From Mycolicibacterium sp. ND9-15 (GTDB taxonomy: Bacteria; Actinomycetota; Actinomycetes; Mycobacteriales; Mycobacteriaceae), in NCBI RefSeq assembly GCF_035918395.1, contig NZ_CP142362.1, positions 2,393,501 through 2,457,500 of the forward strand: DNA of 64,000 nucleotides, in the 5' to 3' direction. Positions 46,043-55,115 of the stretch are shown here, piece by piece. Each line of letters starts with the position of its first letter. The first letter of the stretch is position 1. A program made the translations under genes and the position numbers. A model generated the notes under the pieces. The model worked only from the letters and a program-made list of their open reading frames with translations. It had not been told where the DNA came from and did no database searches.

Positions 46043-47832
46043 TCCGAGACCGCGAACCCCTCTGCACCTTCTCAGATTCCGTCTTCACCACCGCCCTGAA
46101 CGTGATCGCCAAATCGTCTGCTGCACAACAGATCGACGACCACTACCAGCACAGCGTGCACCCCGGTGGTCGACGATCTGGCATCCGCTACACGAGCACC
46201 GCGGTGCTCGTCGCGCTCCTGGTGCGATTCTTGGCGGGGCTGCCCTACAGCCTGCGCGGCGCGATGGACACCATCGGCGCCTTCACACCCCAACAGCTGT
46301 CCGCGGTGGGCATGGCCCACCAGGACTGCGCCGCGATCCACAGTAACGCTGCCCGCGAGTACAAACGCTTCCACCGATTCTGGGCGCTGCGCATGCAGCC
46401 GCTGGACCCGGACTGGGACCTGCCGTCGCGACGGATGACCAACGCCGAGTTCAAGGCACTCCTGCGCAAGCGGTCCGAACAGGATCTCCACCGCTGCGCG
46501 GCCGCCGATGAACGTCTCACCCGCCTCATCAACGACCTGCTGTACGGTTCCGTCGACAATCAGCGGCCCAACGATTGCGACGGCGACGCCGTCGTCGACG
46601 AAACCATCATCAACACCGCAGGTCCCGGTGGCACCCTCGGTGTCAAAGACGTCCGCTACCGCGGAGCCTCTGCGATCGCCAAGTACTGGGTACGCGAGAA
46701 AGACCGCACCCTGCATAACACCGAAAGCACCGCCGGACCCGGCGGGCCGCGGGAAATCAAAGCCAGCGGCTTCGGCGTCGGCGCCACCTTCCTCACCCGC
46801 GTGGCCCGCCGCGACGCCCTGCACGCCGAACCCCCGGTATTCATCGGAATGGACGTGCACGCACCCACCGGCGCCAGCATCCAAGGCCTGGCCACCGCGC
46901 TGGCCCATGCCCGCCGCACCGGCCTGGACGCCCGCCGAGAAGGCCGTACCCGGTGGCCTCTGCTGACCGCCGACATGGGCTACAACAACAAGACCGGGTT
47001 CGGAGAGCTCATGCTCACCACCCGCTACTCACCGGTGGTGCGCTACCCCAGCCCTTGGTCGGTGAGCTTCCCCAGCGCCAACCCGCCCGGTGCACCCGTC
47101 GGGCCACCCCCGGGGCCTATCCACTACGCCGGAGCGTTCTACTGCCCCGCGGTCGCCGACCGTATTCACGGGCACCGCACCCCGAAGACCGAAGAACTGC
47201 TCAAGCACGACAGCTTCCGCGCCCACGACCGCCGCCTGCGCGCCATCTACCCCTTCCTGATGGGCCACCACACCCGGCCCACCCTGGCCGCCGTCCGGCG
47301 CGGCCGACCACGCCTGGGCGACGACGCACGCATCGCCGCAAAGGTTCGCCTGGTCTGCCCGGCTGCACTCGGCACCGTCAAATGCCCGCTGAAGCCGGAA
47401 TCGCTGAACGCCGACACCGTTGGGATACCGCTGGCCCAACCCGACTGGTCAGCCCACGACCTCGCGTGCTGCGCGAAATCGAGCACCACCGTCACCCTGA
47501 CCGCCGACCAACTGCGGCTGGCGCAGTGGGATCTCATCCCCGGGTCCTGGGAGCACACCCTCTACTTCGAAGCCGCCCGCGCACTCACCGAGCAACGCTT
47601 CAGCCAACTCAAATCGAAGTACGTCGCCGGCCTCGACGAGCTGACCACCGGACCCCGGCGCACGCCGATGATCAAGATCGCCATCGCCTTGGCGGCCGTC
47701 ACCGCCAACATCCGCGCCCAACAGGACCACCACCGCTGCGCCGCCCGGCGCCGCGAATCGATCGACATCAGAATGCGCCAACTCACCGCCGACCTCGGCC
47801 ACCCACCGGCGCGGATCCCACCACGCAGCTGA
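46039..47832 (+). CDS. DDE-transposase-like protein paired with the recombinase-like gene
   Basis: This 597-residue protein has features of an RNase-H-fold transposase. An acidic residue is in VVDETIINTA (D187), a second in LLTADMGYNNKTG (D312). A late ARALTEQRFSQLKSKYVAGLDEL (E518) lies in a helix like that carrying the catalytic Glu of DDE enzymes. Between them are Cys-Pro pairs (FYCPAV, LVCPAALGTVKCP). I do not recognise a defined IS family, so the call rests on motif layout and on the ATGA-coupled partner. A 13-bp hairpin follows 10 bp after its stop. Confidence 0.5.
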   Translation: MIRDREPLCTFSDSVFTTALNVIAKSSAAQQIDDHYQHSVHPGGRRSGIRYTSTAVLVALLVRFLAGLPYSLRGAMDTIGAFTPQQLSAVGMAHQDCAAIHSNAAREYKRFHRFWALRMQPLDPDWDLPSRRMTNAEFKALLRKRSEQDLHRCAAADERLTRLINDLLYGSVDNQRPNDCDGDAVVDETIINTAGPGGTLGVKDVRYRGASAIAKYWVREKDRTLHNTESTAGPGGPREIKASGFGVGATFLTRVARRDALHAEPPVFIGMDVHAPTGASIQGLATALAHARRTGLDARREGRTRWPLLTADMGYNNKTGFGELMLTTRYSPVVRYPSPWSVSFPSANPPGAPVGPPPGPIHYAGAFYCPAVADRIHGHRTPKTEELLKHDSFRAHDRRLRAIYPFLMGHHTRPTLAAVRRGRPRLGDDARIAAKVRLVCPAALGTVKCPLKPESLNADTVGIPLAQPDWSAHDLACCAKSSTTVTLTADQLRLAQWDLIPGSWEHTLYFEAARALTEQRFSQLKSKYVAGLDELTTGPRRTPMIKIAIALAAVTANIRAQQDHHRCAARRRESIDIRMRQLTADLGHPPARIPPRS

Positions 47833-47842
47833 CACCCCATCC

Positions 47843-47876
47843 GACGCGGGCCAGGCCTCAACACCTGGCCCGCGTC
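47843..47876 (+). terminator. Strong hairpin after the DDE-like gene
   Basis: Perfect 13-bp arms GACGCGGGCCAGG and CCTGGCCCGCGTC surround an 8-base loop. There is no T-run, as is common for actinobacterial terminators. Confidence 0.75.
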
Positions 47877-48420
47877 GTGCTGTCTGCAGCGAGCGAAAAC
47901 CCTGTGGAATTACCGGCACCAAATCGGAGCTCAACAGCCTGCGGCGATTCTGCGCGCATCACCCGCTGCGCCATCGGTTCATCTCGGTCGGTATCACGCG
48001 AGTCCACCGCCCAATCTCAAGCCCCGACGACCGCCCAGCGCCGCACTGGCCTGCCCGACGAAAAGGCTGTGGAAAAACCCGGGGAAAGCCGTGGAACCGA
48101 CCGTCATTTTGCTGCGTCAACCAGCGCACCTGAACTCCACACAAACAAAAGCGGTTCCACGAACTGCGCGCACTTAGGTCACGAGCTCGAAAGAGGTCGT
48201 GACCATTGTGTTTCTGCGGGCGAGTTCTCCGTGGGCGAAGATGCTTGAAGTGGCGGCGATTGCGCGGCCGGTTCATTGCGCTCGTCATCGTAGCGATAGC
48301 GCTCGTTGCCCCAGTAGATAAGGCTGCCACGCTTACCTGAGTGTGGCGGTCGGCCCAGGCGGCCAGCTACACGTGCGGGCATACCATGGAATTCGCCGGC
48401 GGACGGCGGATGGGATGAGA
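47877..48420. other. Gene-free right part of the island
   Basis: This stretch of about 540 bp has no supported gene. It contains three related segments with GTGGAA cores (47896-47910, 48061-48075, 48084-48098) and the GTTCCACGAA 10-mer (48154-48163) that also occurs at 44225-44234. The tRNA-Leu-like terminator copy lies at its right side. Confidence 0.5.
48150..48215 (+). terminator. Diverged copy of the tRNA-Leu terminator
   Basis: GGTCACGA (48177-48184) and TCGTGACC (48197-48204) form a stem that continues as CTC/GAG around a GAAA loop and is followed by TTGTGTTT. The bases before (ACGAACT) and after it also match the stretch behind tRNA-Leu at 30189-30250. The island therefore lies between two related terminators, though the tRNA itself is not repeated. 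Confidence 0.7.
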
Positions 48421-48421
48421 A

Positions 48422-48753
48422 GTGCTCACGGTCGCAGAAGTTCACGAAGCCGCCACAGCGGAAACGGGTTGACCGACGCGGGCGACGGTCCGTATCGGCA
48501 AGGCCTCGAAATCTTGCTGGCCTGGCTGCGAGACGAGGCCCGGTTCAACGCCCGGGGTGAGACGTTCCTCGGGTAACGCATCGTCGGGTATGTGGGCCAA
48601 CGCCGCAATGGGGCGAGCCCACGCGCCAGCGGCGCTTGAAGTGCCGTCGCACGCGCTGTGGCTCGAGGGTGTCGACGCCGCGTTTCCCGACGCACGCTAT
48701 GTCATGACGCATCGCGACCCCACGACGACAACCCCTACTCGGTGCGCGCCATG
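48422..48753 (+). pseudogene. Decayed sulfotransferase-family gene
   Basis: Three pieces of a mycobacterial sulfotransferase-like protein are readable in different frames. VLTVAEVHEAATAETG (48422 on) is followed by a frame change to LTDAGDGPYRQGLEILLAWLRDEARFNARG, which ends at a stop (48576). Then comes PSHALWLEGVDAAFPDARYVMTHRDP (about 48640-48720). The last is the family's LWLxALLxxFPDARxVxTHRDP motif. Frameshifts, stops and a missing middle show it is non-functional. Confidence 0.75.
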
Positions 48754-49233
48754 AAACAGGAGAACGCCAACTTCCCTGCGCTGCAACACGCCGGCGTGGG
48801 CTATCCCTGGGACGGCGAAGAGACCTACGGCATGCTCGAACGCTCCATCCCGATCGACACGATCGTCCGGGGATAGTACGACCTCTGGCAAACGCGCGAG
48901 CGGCCCCAGTGCATGCCTGGCACCGGTTCTCGGGCCGCGCTCCCTAGGGGGTCGAAGCGCGTCGTTCGCTGGCCGGAAGGCTGCCGCCCGAGCAGCCGGC
49001 TGACTCAGAGCTGCGGGCGTCGCGGTGATGCGGACTGAGAGGCTCTATAAAGGGCCGAAAACCATCCTCGGCCGGTCGGACCCTCCCAAGTCGCCATACG
49101 CTATTCCTGAGGGATACCAGAGGGCACAACACCGCATACAAAATCGCGTGCAGAACTAACGGGATGGTAAGATGGTTCCATCGCTTCGCCGGACCCATAC
49201 CGGCTCGTATCAACCACCGAACGGGAGACACCT
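48754..49233. promoter_or_regulatory. Remnant and promoter region before the second gyrB
   Basis: The left part (to 48876) holds a frame ending MERSIPIDTIVRG-like (NPYSVRAMKQENANFP and on), a leftover I cannot assign. The right part has a candidate -10 TAAGAT (49168-49173) followed by GGTTCCA, similar to the gyrB promoter stretch, and ribosome site GGGAG (49223-49227) before GTG 49234. Confidence 0.5.
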
Positions 49234-51180
49234 GTGACGATGAACGCTGCCCAAAATCGTTTGACGGAATACGGCCCAGACCAGGTCCACGTGCTCGAGG
49301 GGCTGGAGGCTGTCCGCAAACGTCCGGGCATGTACATCGGCTCGACGTGCGAGCGCGGTCTGCACCACCTCGTATGGGAAGTCGTCGACAACGCGGTGGA
49401 CGAAGTGATGGCGGGCTGTGCCACCCGAGTAGCGGTCCGCCTGCTCGAGGACGGTGGGGTGGAGGTCGCCGACGACGGTCGCGGCATCCCGGTCGGCATG
49501 CACGCGACGGGCCGGCCCACCGTCGACGTCGTGATGACGGTCCTTCACACCGTCTCGAAAGGTTTCGGAAAGGGCGCCTATTCCGTCGCCGGAGGTCTAC
49601 ACGGCGTGGGGATCTCCGTCGTCAACGCGCTGTCCACCCGTCTTGAAGTCGACATCCGCCGAGATGGTTACGAGTGGTCCCAAAGCTACGAGCGCGCGGT
49701 GCCGGGCACGCTCACGCAGGGTGAGAAGACGAAGCAGACGGGCACCACCGTTCGGTTCTGGGCGGATCCCGACATTCTCGAAACCACCACATACGATTTC
49801 GCGACCGTCGAGAGCCGGTTGCGCGAGATGGCCTTCCTCAACAGGGGTTTGACCATCGACCTGACCGACGAGCGCGGTGGCGGGCCGGTCAAGCGCCGTA
49901 CCTTCTGTTACCCCGGTGGCGTGGTCGACTACGTCAGGCACATCGGCACCGAGGAGCCGATTCACCGGAGTGTCATCAGTTTCCGCGGCAAGACCGCGGG
50001 CGGTGAGGACGACCCGGCCCGCGAGGTGGAGATCGCCATGCAGTGGCACGTCGGCGACAAGGTATCCGTGCACACGTTCGCCAACACGATCAAGACATAC
50101 GACGGTGGTACGCACGAGGATGGCTTCCGCGCCGCGTTGACACCGGTGATCAACAAGTACGCGCGGGACAAGAAGTTGCTCAAGCCCAAAGATCCGGCGC
50201 CCAGCGGCGACGACGTCCGCCGGGGCCTGGTTGCGGTGGTCTCGGTAAAGCTGTCCGAGCCGCAGTTCGAGGGCCAGACCAAGGCCAGGTTGACCAACAG
50301 CGACGTCAAGTCGTTTGTGCAGAGGGTCTGTCAGGAGCGGCTCACTCAGTGGTTCGACGCGAATCCTGCCGAGGCGAGAAGGATCGTCGAAAGCGCGCTC
50401 GCTTCCGCGCGAAACCGACGGAGCAACATCGCGACTCAGCGTAAGAACGCAGCGGATATCGGCGGGTTGCCCGGCAAGTTGGCGGACTGCCGGTCGACCG
50501 ATCCGCGCAAGTCGGAACTGTATGTGGTGGAAGGTGATTCGGCCGGCGGCTCGGCGAAGAGCGGCCGGGATTCGATGTTCCAGGCGATCCTGCCGTTGCG
50601 CGGCAAGATCATCAACGTCGAGAAGGCTCGTCTGGACCGGGCGTTGAAGAACACCGAGGTGCAGTCGATCATCACCGCATTGGGCACGGGAATCCGCGGC
50701 GACTTCGACATCTCGAAGCTGCGCTACCACAAGATCGTCTTGATGGCCGACGCCGATGTCGACGGACAACACATCTCGACGTTGCTGCTGACGCTGTTGT
50801 TCCGCTTCATGCGTCCGCTCATCGAGCACGGCCACGTGTTCCTCGCGCAGCCACCGTTGTACAAGTTGAAGTGGCAGCGCAGTGAGCCTGAATACGCGTA
50901 CTCCGACCGGGAACGCGATGGCCTCCTCGAGAACGGGCTCGCCGCCGGCAAGAAGATCAAGGACGACGGCATCCAGCGGTACAAAGGATTGGGCGAAATG
51001 GACGCAAAGGAGTTGTGGGAGACCACCATGGACCCGTCGGTACGGGTCTTGCGCCGAGTCACCCTCGACGATGCTGCGGCGGCAGACGAGCTGTTCTCCG
51101 TCATCATGGGGGAGGACGTCGAAGCCCGGCGCAGCTTCATCACCCGCAATGCCAGAGATGTTCGGTTCCTGGACGTCTAG
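49234..51180 (+). CDS. Second GyrB-type topoisomerase ATPase subunit, unpaired
   Basis: This 648-residue paralogue of GyrB keeps all ATP-site and TOPRIM motifs: [49 protein letters not shown] and [12 protein letters not shown]. It lacks the roughly 34-residue acidic insertion found in the first GyrB between the ATPase and transducer parts. No gyrA/parC-type gene lies beside it; a lipoprotein gene follows. In M. smegmatis a second GyrB-type gene is known with an adjacent A-type partner forming an atypical topoisomerase. Here it would have to act with the main GyrA or a partner encoded elsewhere. GTG at 49234 follows GGGAG. Confidence 0.92.
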   Translation: MTMNAAQNRLTEYGPDQVHVLEGLEAVRKRPGMYIGSTCERGLHHLVWEVVDNAVDEVMAGCATRVAVRLLEDGGVEVADDGRGIPVGMHATGRPTVDVVMTVLHTVSKGFGKGAYSVAGGLHGVGISVVNALSTRLEVDIRRDGYEWSQSYERAVPGTLTQGEKTKQTGTTVRFWADPDILETTTYDFATVESRLREMAFLNRGLTIDLTDERGGGPVKRRTFCYPGGVVDYVRHIGTEEPIHRSVISFRGKTAGGEDDPAREVEIAMQWHVGDKVSVHTFANTIKTYDGGTHEDGFRAALTPVINKYARDKKLLKPKDPAPSGDDVRRGLVAVVSVKLSEPQFEGQTKARLTNSDVKSFVQRVCQERLTQWFDANPAEARRIVESALASARNRRSNIATQRKNAADIGGLPGKLADCRSTDPRKSELYVVEGDSAGGSAKSGRDSMFQAILPLRGKIINVEKARLDRALKNTEVQSIITALGTGIRGDFDISKLRYHKIVLMADADVDGQHISTLLLTLLFRFMRPLIEHGHVFLAQPPLYKLKWQRSEPEYAYSDRERDGLLENGLAAGKKIKDDGIQRYKGLGEMDAKELWETTMDPSVRVLRRVTLDDAAAADELFSVIMGEDVEARRSFITRNARDVRFLDV

Positions 51181-51273
51181 CGGTTGGTGAGAAAGTCTCA
51201 ACTCCGTCAAGCCTCGGCGAGCCGTCGGCAAGCCTGAGCCGCCGACGCGGCCGACGCGGGTAATTTCGACTGA

Positions 51274-52461
51274 ATGCGGCACCCAATTCTTGCGCTTGTG
51301 TCGGTAGTCGCGCTGCTGACCACGGCATGTACGTCGATGGTCGACGGGGCGGCAGTCAAGGCCTCCGGCGGACCCTCGGGCCTTACGTTGAGTTTCGATC
51401 AGTTGGACGCCGGCCGGTTTCCGACGGCGGCCAGGGAACCGCTGGGCGGCGCCGGTGATCCCATGCTGGGTGCGGTGCTCGAGGGTCAGCGGCTGGCCGA
51501 CTACGTCGTCGGGCCGTGGGAGGTGGATTCCGCGCTGACGGGCTCATTCGGCTTCGGCGCGGTGGTGCTGCCGCGCGCCGAGGCTCTCGCGTTGATCGGG
51601 CCGATGAACGTCGCCGCGGCGGCGGGTCGTCACGACTTCGTCACCGGCTTCGCCTCGGTGCGCACCGAGAAGAACCGCCGGGTGTTGCTCAACGCGGTGC
51701 TGCGATTCGCCGACGACGGCGCTGCGGAGGCCGCGGCCACCGACCTGAGCGATGCCGCGGCCCAGCAGCAGGGCGCCGATGGTCCGGCACCCAAACTCGA
51801 GATCCCCGGCCACCCGGAGGCGCGGGCAACCAGCTACACCGGGGCCGATCGCGACATCGGGCAGTTCGGCGCTGCGCGCTCGTTCACCGCGCAGGGCCCC
51901 TACGTCTTCATGCAACAGGCGCAGGCGACCGCCGGTGTGGACGCCGCGGCACAGTTGGTGGCGACGAGCATCGAGTTGCAAAGCTCGACGATCGAAAATT
52001 TTCGCGCCACCGACTTGAGTGAGCTCGCCGACATCTCGATCGACCCGAGCGGCCTGCTGGCCAGGACGCTCCCCCTCAGCGGCCAGGACATGACGTTCAG
52101 CAAACCCGCCACGTACGAGCGACGCGGCGCTCTGCACTTCCAATCCGACCCTGCCCGTTCGGCAAAGCTGTTCTCCGACACCGGTGTTGACCTCGTCGCC
52201 ATGGCCGGCGCGACCGTCTACCAGGCCGAGGACGCCGACGGTGCAGAGGATGTCGTCGACGAGTTCTTCGACGAGGTGTCAGCGGAGGCTCAGCCCACGA
52301 ACCCGGTTCCGAACATGCCGGGCAGCCGCTGCCTGAAGATGACCGCGGGCGGCTTCTACTGCCTGGCGACCGCCGACCGCTACACCCTCGAGACGAGCGC
52401 GCCGACCTTGCTGGCCGCCCAGCAGATGACCGCCGCGCAGTACATCATGCTGATGAGCTAG
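51274..52461 (+). CDS. Mycobacterial lipoprotein (DUF7373-like)
   Basis: This 395-residue exported protein has a short signal sequence (PILALVSVVALLTTAC) ending in a lipobox with Cys19, followed by TSMVDGAA. The mature part is Ala/Gly-rich, with a late Cys pair in SRCLKMTAGGFYCLAT. Such large lipoproteins of unknown function are common in mycobacteria. ATG at 51274 gives the proper signal peptide. Confidence 0.85.
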   Translation: MRHPILALVSVVALLTTACTSMVDGAAVKASGGPSGLTLSFDQLDAGRFPTAAREPLGGAGDPMLGAVLEGQRLADYVVGPWEVDSALTGSFGFGAVVLPRAEALALIGPMNVAAAAGRHDFVTGFASVRTEKNRRVLLNAVLRFADDGAAEAAATDLSDAAAQQQGADGPAPKLEIPGHPEARATSYTGADRDIGQFGAARSFTAQGPYVFMQQAQATAGVDAAAQLVATSIELQSSTIENFRATDLSELADISIDPSGLLARTLPLSGQDMTFSKPATYERRGALHFQSDPARSAKLFSDTGVDLVAMAGATVYQAEDADGAEDVVDEFFDEVSAEAQPTNPVPNMPGSRCLKMTAGGFYCLATADRYTLETSAPTLLAAQQMTAAQYIMLMS

Positions 52462-52504
52462 GGGTAACGGGATCCCTGTGCCGACGACCTGACAGTATTC
52501 GACC

Positions 52505-53005
52505 GTGGGTAGGAACGAGCGCGCGAAGATCGTCATGTCCGACGACGAGATCGCCGAATTCATCGAACGCAGCCGCACCGCCACCATGGCCACGGTGCTT
52601 CCCGACGGCCGGCCGCACCTGGTCGCGATGTGGTACGCCGTACTCGACGGTGAGATCTGGTTCGAGACGAAGGCCAAGTCGCAGAAGGCGGTCAACCTGC
52701 GCCGCAACCCGACCGTGACGGTGATGATCGAGGACGGCGACACCTACGACACCCTGCGCGGCGTCTCTATCGACGGCCGCGCCGAGATCGTCGACGACCC
52801 CGAAACCGTTCTGCGCGTTGGGATCAGCGTATGGGAGCGCTACACGGGGCGGTACTCCGACGAGATGCGCCCGTTCGTCGACCAGATGATGAACAACCGC
52901 ATCTGTGTGCGGGTGGTGCCCCAGCGGAGCCGTAGTTGGGACCACCGCAAGCTCGGTATGCCCGCGATGCCACTCGGCGGCAGCACCGCGCAGTATCTAG
53001 GTTGA
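52505..53005 (+). CDS. PPOX-class (pyridoxamine-oxidase-like) F420/FMN-dependent protein
   Basis: This 166-residue split-barrel protein begins with MSDDEIAEFIERSRTATMATVLPDGRPHLVAMWYAVLDGEIWFETKAKSQKAVNLRRNPTVTVMIED. This is typical of the flavin/deazaflavin-binding PPOX family in mycobacteria, which reduce small substrates or bind cofactor. GTG at 52505 is followed by an internal ATG at 52535 that is an alternative start. The next gene begins 4 bp after its stop. Confidence 0.85.
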   Translation: MGRNERAKIVMSDDEIAEFIERSRTATMATVLPDGRPHLVAMWYAVLDGEIWFETKAKSQKAVNLRRNPTVTVMIEDGDTYDTLRGVSIDGRAEIVDDPETVLRVGISVWERYTGRYSDEMRPFVDQMMNNRICVRVVPQRSRSWDHRKLGMPAMPLGGSTAQYLG

Positions 53006-53009
53006 TCGT

Positions 53010-53489
53010 ATGGATCCGAAGAACAAGCCCAAGCAACTGAACTCGCCCGTCGTCTCCAAGGTCATGAAATACGCGGGCAAGGCGCACGTGTGGGTGTACC
53101 GCCGCTCCGGTGGGAAGATCGGCGCGAATTGGCGCGTCGGAGCGGGCTTCAAGAAGCCGGTGCCGACGCTGCTGCTCGAGCACATCGGCCGCAAGTCCGG
53201 CCGCACGCTGGTGTCCCCGCTGGTGTACATCCGCGACGGAGATGACGTGATCGTCGTGGCCTCGCAGGGTGGACGCGACACAGACCCGCAGTGGTATCGC
53301 AACCTGGTCGCCAACCCGGATGCCCATATCGAGATCGGTTCGGATCGCCGACCCGTGCGCGCTGTGACCGCGACGGGCGAGCAGCGGGCCCGGCTGTGGC
53401 CGAAGCTGGTCGAGGCGTACGCCGATTTCGACACCTATCAGTCCTGGGCGGACCGTGAGATTCCGGTCGTCATCCTGCAGCCGCGGTGA
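53010..53489 (+). CDS. Deazaflavin (F420)-dependent nitroreductase family protein
   Basis: This 159-residue Ddn-like (DUF385) protein has PTLLLEHIGRKSGRTLVSPLVYIRDGDDVIVVASQGGRDTDPQWYRNLVANPDAHIEIG, the family's F420-binding pattern. Family members use reduced F420 to reduce quinones or nitro compounds at the membrane. It is probably co-transcribed with the preceding PPOX gene. Confidence 0.9.
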   Translation: MDPKNKPKQLNSPVVSKVMKYAGKAHVWVYRRSGGKIGANWRVGAGFKKPVPTLLLEHIGRKSGRTLVSPLVYIRDGDDVIVVASQGGRDTDPQWYRNLVANPDAHIEIGSDRRPVRAVTATGEQRARLWPKLVEAYADFDTYQSWADREIPVVILQPR

Positions 53490-53612
53490 CGCGCCGATTG
53501 CGATTCATCTCACACCGCTGACACGTTCGACAGCCCCCTGCGGTCGGGTAGCCAACGTCTTAGGTGCACCCCAGCGCCGACCCAACCCGTCAACGCTTAA
53601 GGGGCGAAATTC

Positions 53613-54566
53613 ATGAGTACTACCACTTTGCTCACCCAGTTGCGCACGATTCTTGATCTCACGCACACCGAGATCCAGGTGGCCGAGACCCGGATCGCGC
53701 AGGCGCGCACCGAGGCGGTGCGCCGTGAGTTGACCCAGAACGCCGAAAACGGGCGTATCAGGGCCGAAGCCATCGAGAAGGCGATCCGCGACCTGGGTGG
53801 CTTCCCCGACACCATCGGGCCATTCCTGGGCCGCGCCGCGGCGGCGGTCAAGGCGCTCACCGAGCAGGCGCAGCCGTTCGACGAGGCGTTGCTGGGCGAC
53901 CTGGCCCTGGAGGATCAGCTGCTCGACCGGGCCCGCTACGTCAAGGCACTGGCGGTGGCCGCCAAGAAGCCGGACGTGCAGGACCTCGCCGATCGCCTGA
54001 TCACCGCGCACTCGGCGACGGTGAACTGGCTGACCACCGTGCTGGCCGAGGATGCGCTCGGCGGGCCGGCCGCACTGCAGCGGACCCCGCTGCAGGCCGC
54101 GGCGGGTACCGCGGTCAAGCTGGTGAACCTGCCGGGGCAGTGGTCGGCGCAGTCGGTCGAGCGGATCGCGGAGTTGCTGCGCTCGACGGGCCCGGCCGTC
54201 GAGGACCTGCGCGAGCGCGCCCAGCGTGTCGGCGAAATCACGCTCAAGGCGCTCGGCGCCTCACGTGACGGCGCGTTGCGGAGCGCCGAGAAGGTCGTGC
54301 GCCGCGAGGGCGCAGGTGAAGCGGCCGACGCGCTGCACAAGGCGCGCGCCGCGGGCGGCGTGGTCGACGCCGACGAGCTGCCGATCGCCGGATACGACGA
54401 GCTCAACCTCAGCGATGCGGTGGCCGCGGTGAAGGATCTGGACGACCCGTCCGACATCCGCACGATCATCGCCTACGAGGAGATGCACAAGGACCGCCAG
54501 CGGCTCGTGTCGGCTGCGCAGACGCGCCTGGCCGACATCGCCCAGGAGGTCGTCGGCATCAGCTGA
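53613..54566 (+). CDS. Ferritin-like domain protein of mycobacteria
   Basis: This 317-residue all-helical protein begins with TTTLLTQLRTILDLTHTEIQVAETRIAQARTEAVRRELTQNAENGRIRAEAI. An N-terminal half resembles ferritin-like four-helix bundles, and a C-terminal helical half extends to YEEMHKDRQRLVSAAQTRLADIAQEVV. Function is unknown. A strong terminator follows. Confidence 0.75.
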   Translation: MSTTTLLTQLRTILDLTHTEIQVAETRIAQARTEAVRRELTQNAENGRIRAEAIEKAIRDLGGFPDTIGPFLGRAAAAVKALTEQAQPFDEALLGDLALEDQLLDRARYVKALAVAAKKPDVQDLADRLITAHSATVNWLTTVLAEDALGGPAALQRTPLQAAAGTAVKLVNLPGQWSAQSVERIAELLRSTGPAVEDLRERAQRVGEITLKALGASRDGALRSAEKVVRREGAGEAADALHKARAAGGVVDADELPIAGYDELNLSDAVAAVKDLDDPSDIRTIIAYEEMHKDRQRLVSAAQTRLADIAQEVVGIS

Positions 54567-54587
54567 CCTGATGGATGGCACGGAAAG

Positions 54588-54615
54588 CACCCCGCGACTC
54601 CGCGGGGTGTTTTCT
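54588..54615 (+). terminator. Intrinsic terminator
   Basis: Nine-base arms CACCCCGCG and CGCGGGGTG with loop ACTC are followed by TTTTCTT. It lies 22 bp after the ferritin-like gene. Confidence 0.9.
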
Positions 54616-54766
54616 TGTGTGGGTTAGGTTTTCGCCGCCGCAGCCGCCCGCCGATTTCTGCGCCGGGGCTGTGAATCGTAATCGCGACCCTGCGGCAGGA
54701 ATCGGCGACGGGTCGTCGGTGCGGGTGGGTGAAGAACGCGGTTCTCCCCGCGACGACGATGGCGGA

Positions 54767-55108
54767 CTAGCTGGACTGACGATCGGCCAGCCACTGCTTG
54801 ACGTCGTCGGTCACCGGATCGACGACGTCGGCGAACTCGTCGTTTTTGTCGACGTAGGACGCCACCATCTCGCAGATGGGAACGATCCGCATTCCGGCGT
54901 CGCGCGTCTGCCCCAGCGCTTCGCCGATGAGGATCGTCGCCAGCCCACGACCCTGGAACGAGTCGTCGATTTCGGTGTGCGGAAAGATCCGCTGGCCGTC
55001 GCGGTCGGCGATCTCGGTGAACCCGGCAGGCTTTCCCTCGACCGCGATGACGAAGCGGTCAGATTCCTTGGTGACGCCAGTGGGCGCGCCGGTCTTGTCG
55101 GTTGCCAT
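54767..55108 (-). CDS. GNAT-family N-acetyltransferase (short YjdJ type)
   Basis: This 113-residue protein has FVIAVEGKPAGFTEIADRDGQRIFPHTEIDDSFQGRGLATILIGEALGQTRDAGMRIVPICEMVASYVDKN. The QGRGLAT loop is the acetyl-CoA pyrophosphate site. ATG at 55108 is used since upstream codons are low-complexity. It is encoded leftward, 7 bp after the pirin-like gene, probably in one transcript. Confidence 0.88.
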   Translation of the reverse strand: MATDKTGAPTGVTKESDRFVIAVEGKPAGFTEIADRDGQRIFPHTEIDDSFQGRGLATILIGEALGQTRDAGMRIVPICEMVASYVDKNDEFADVVDPVTDDVKQWLADRQSS

Positions 55109-55115
55109 GGTTTCT

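Noticed and set aside
30177..48215. A duplicated tRNA-Leu 3' end as classical attachment site
   Set aside because: I looked for the T-arm/acceptor sequence near the right end and did not find it. Only the terminator and its flanks recur.
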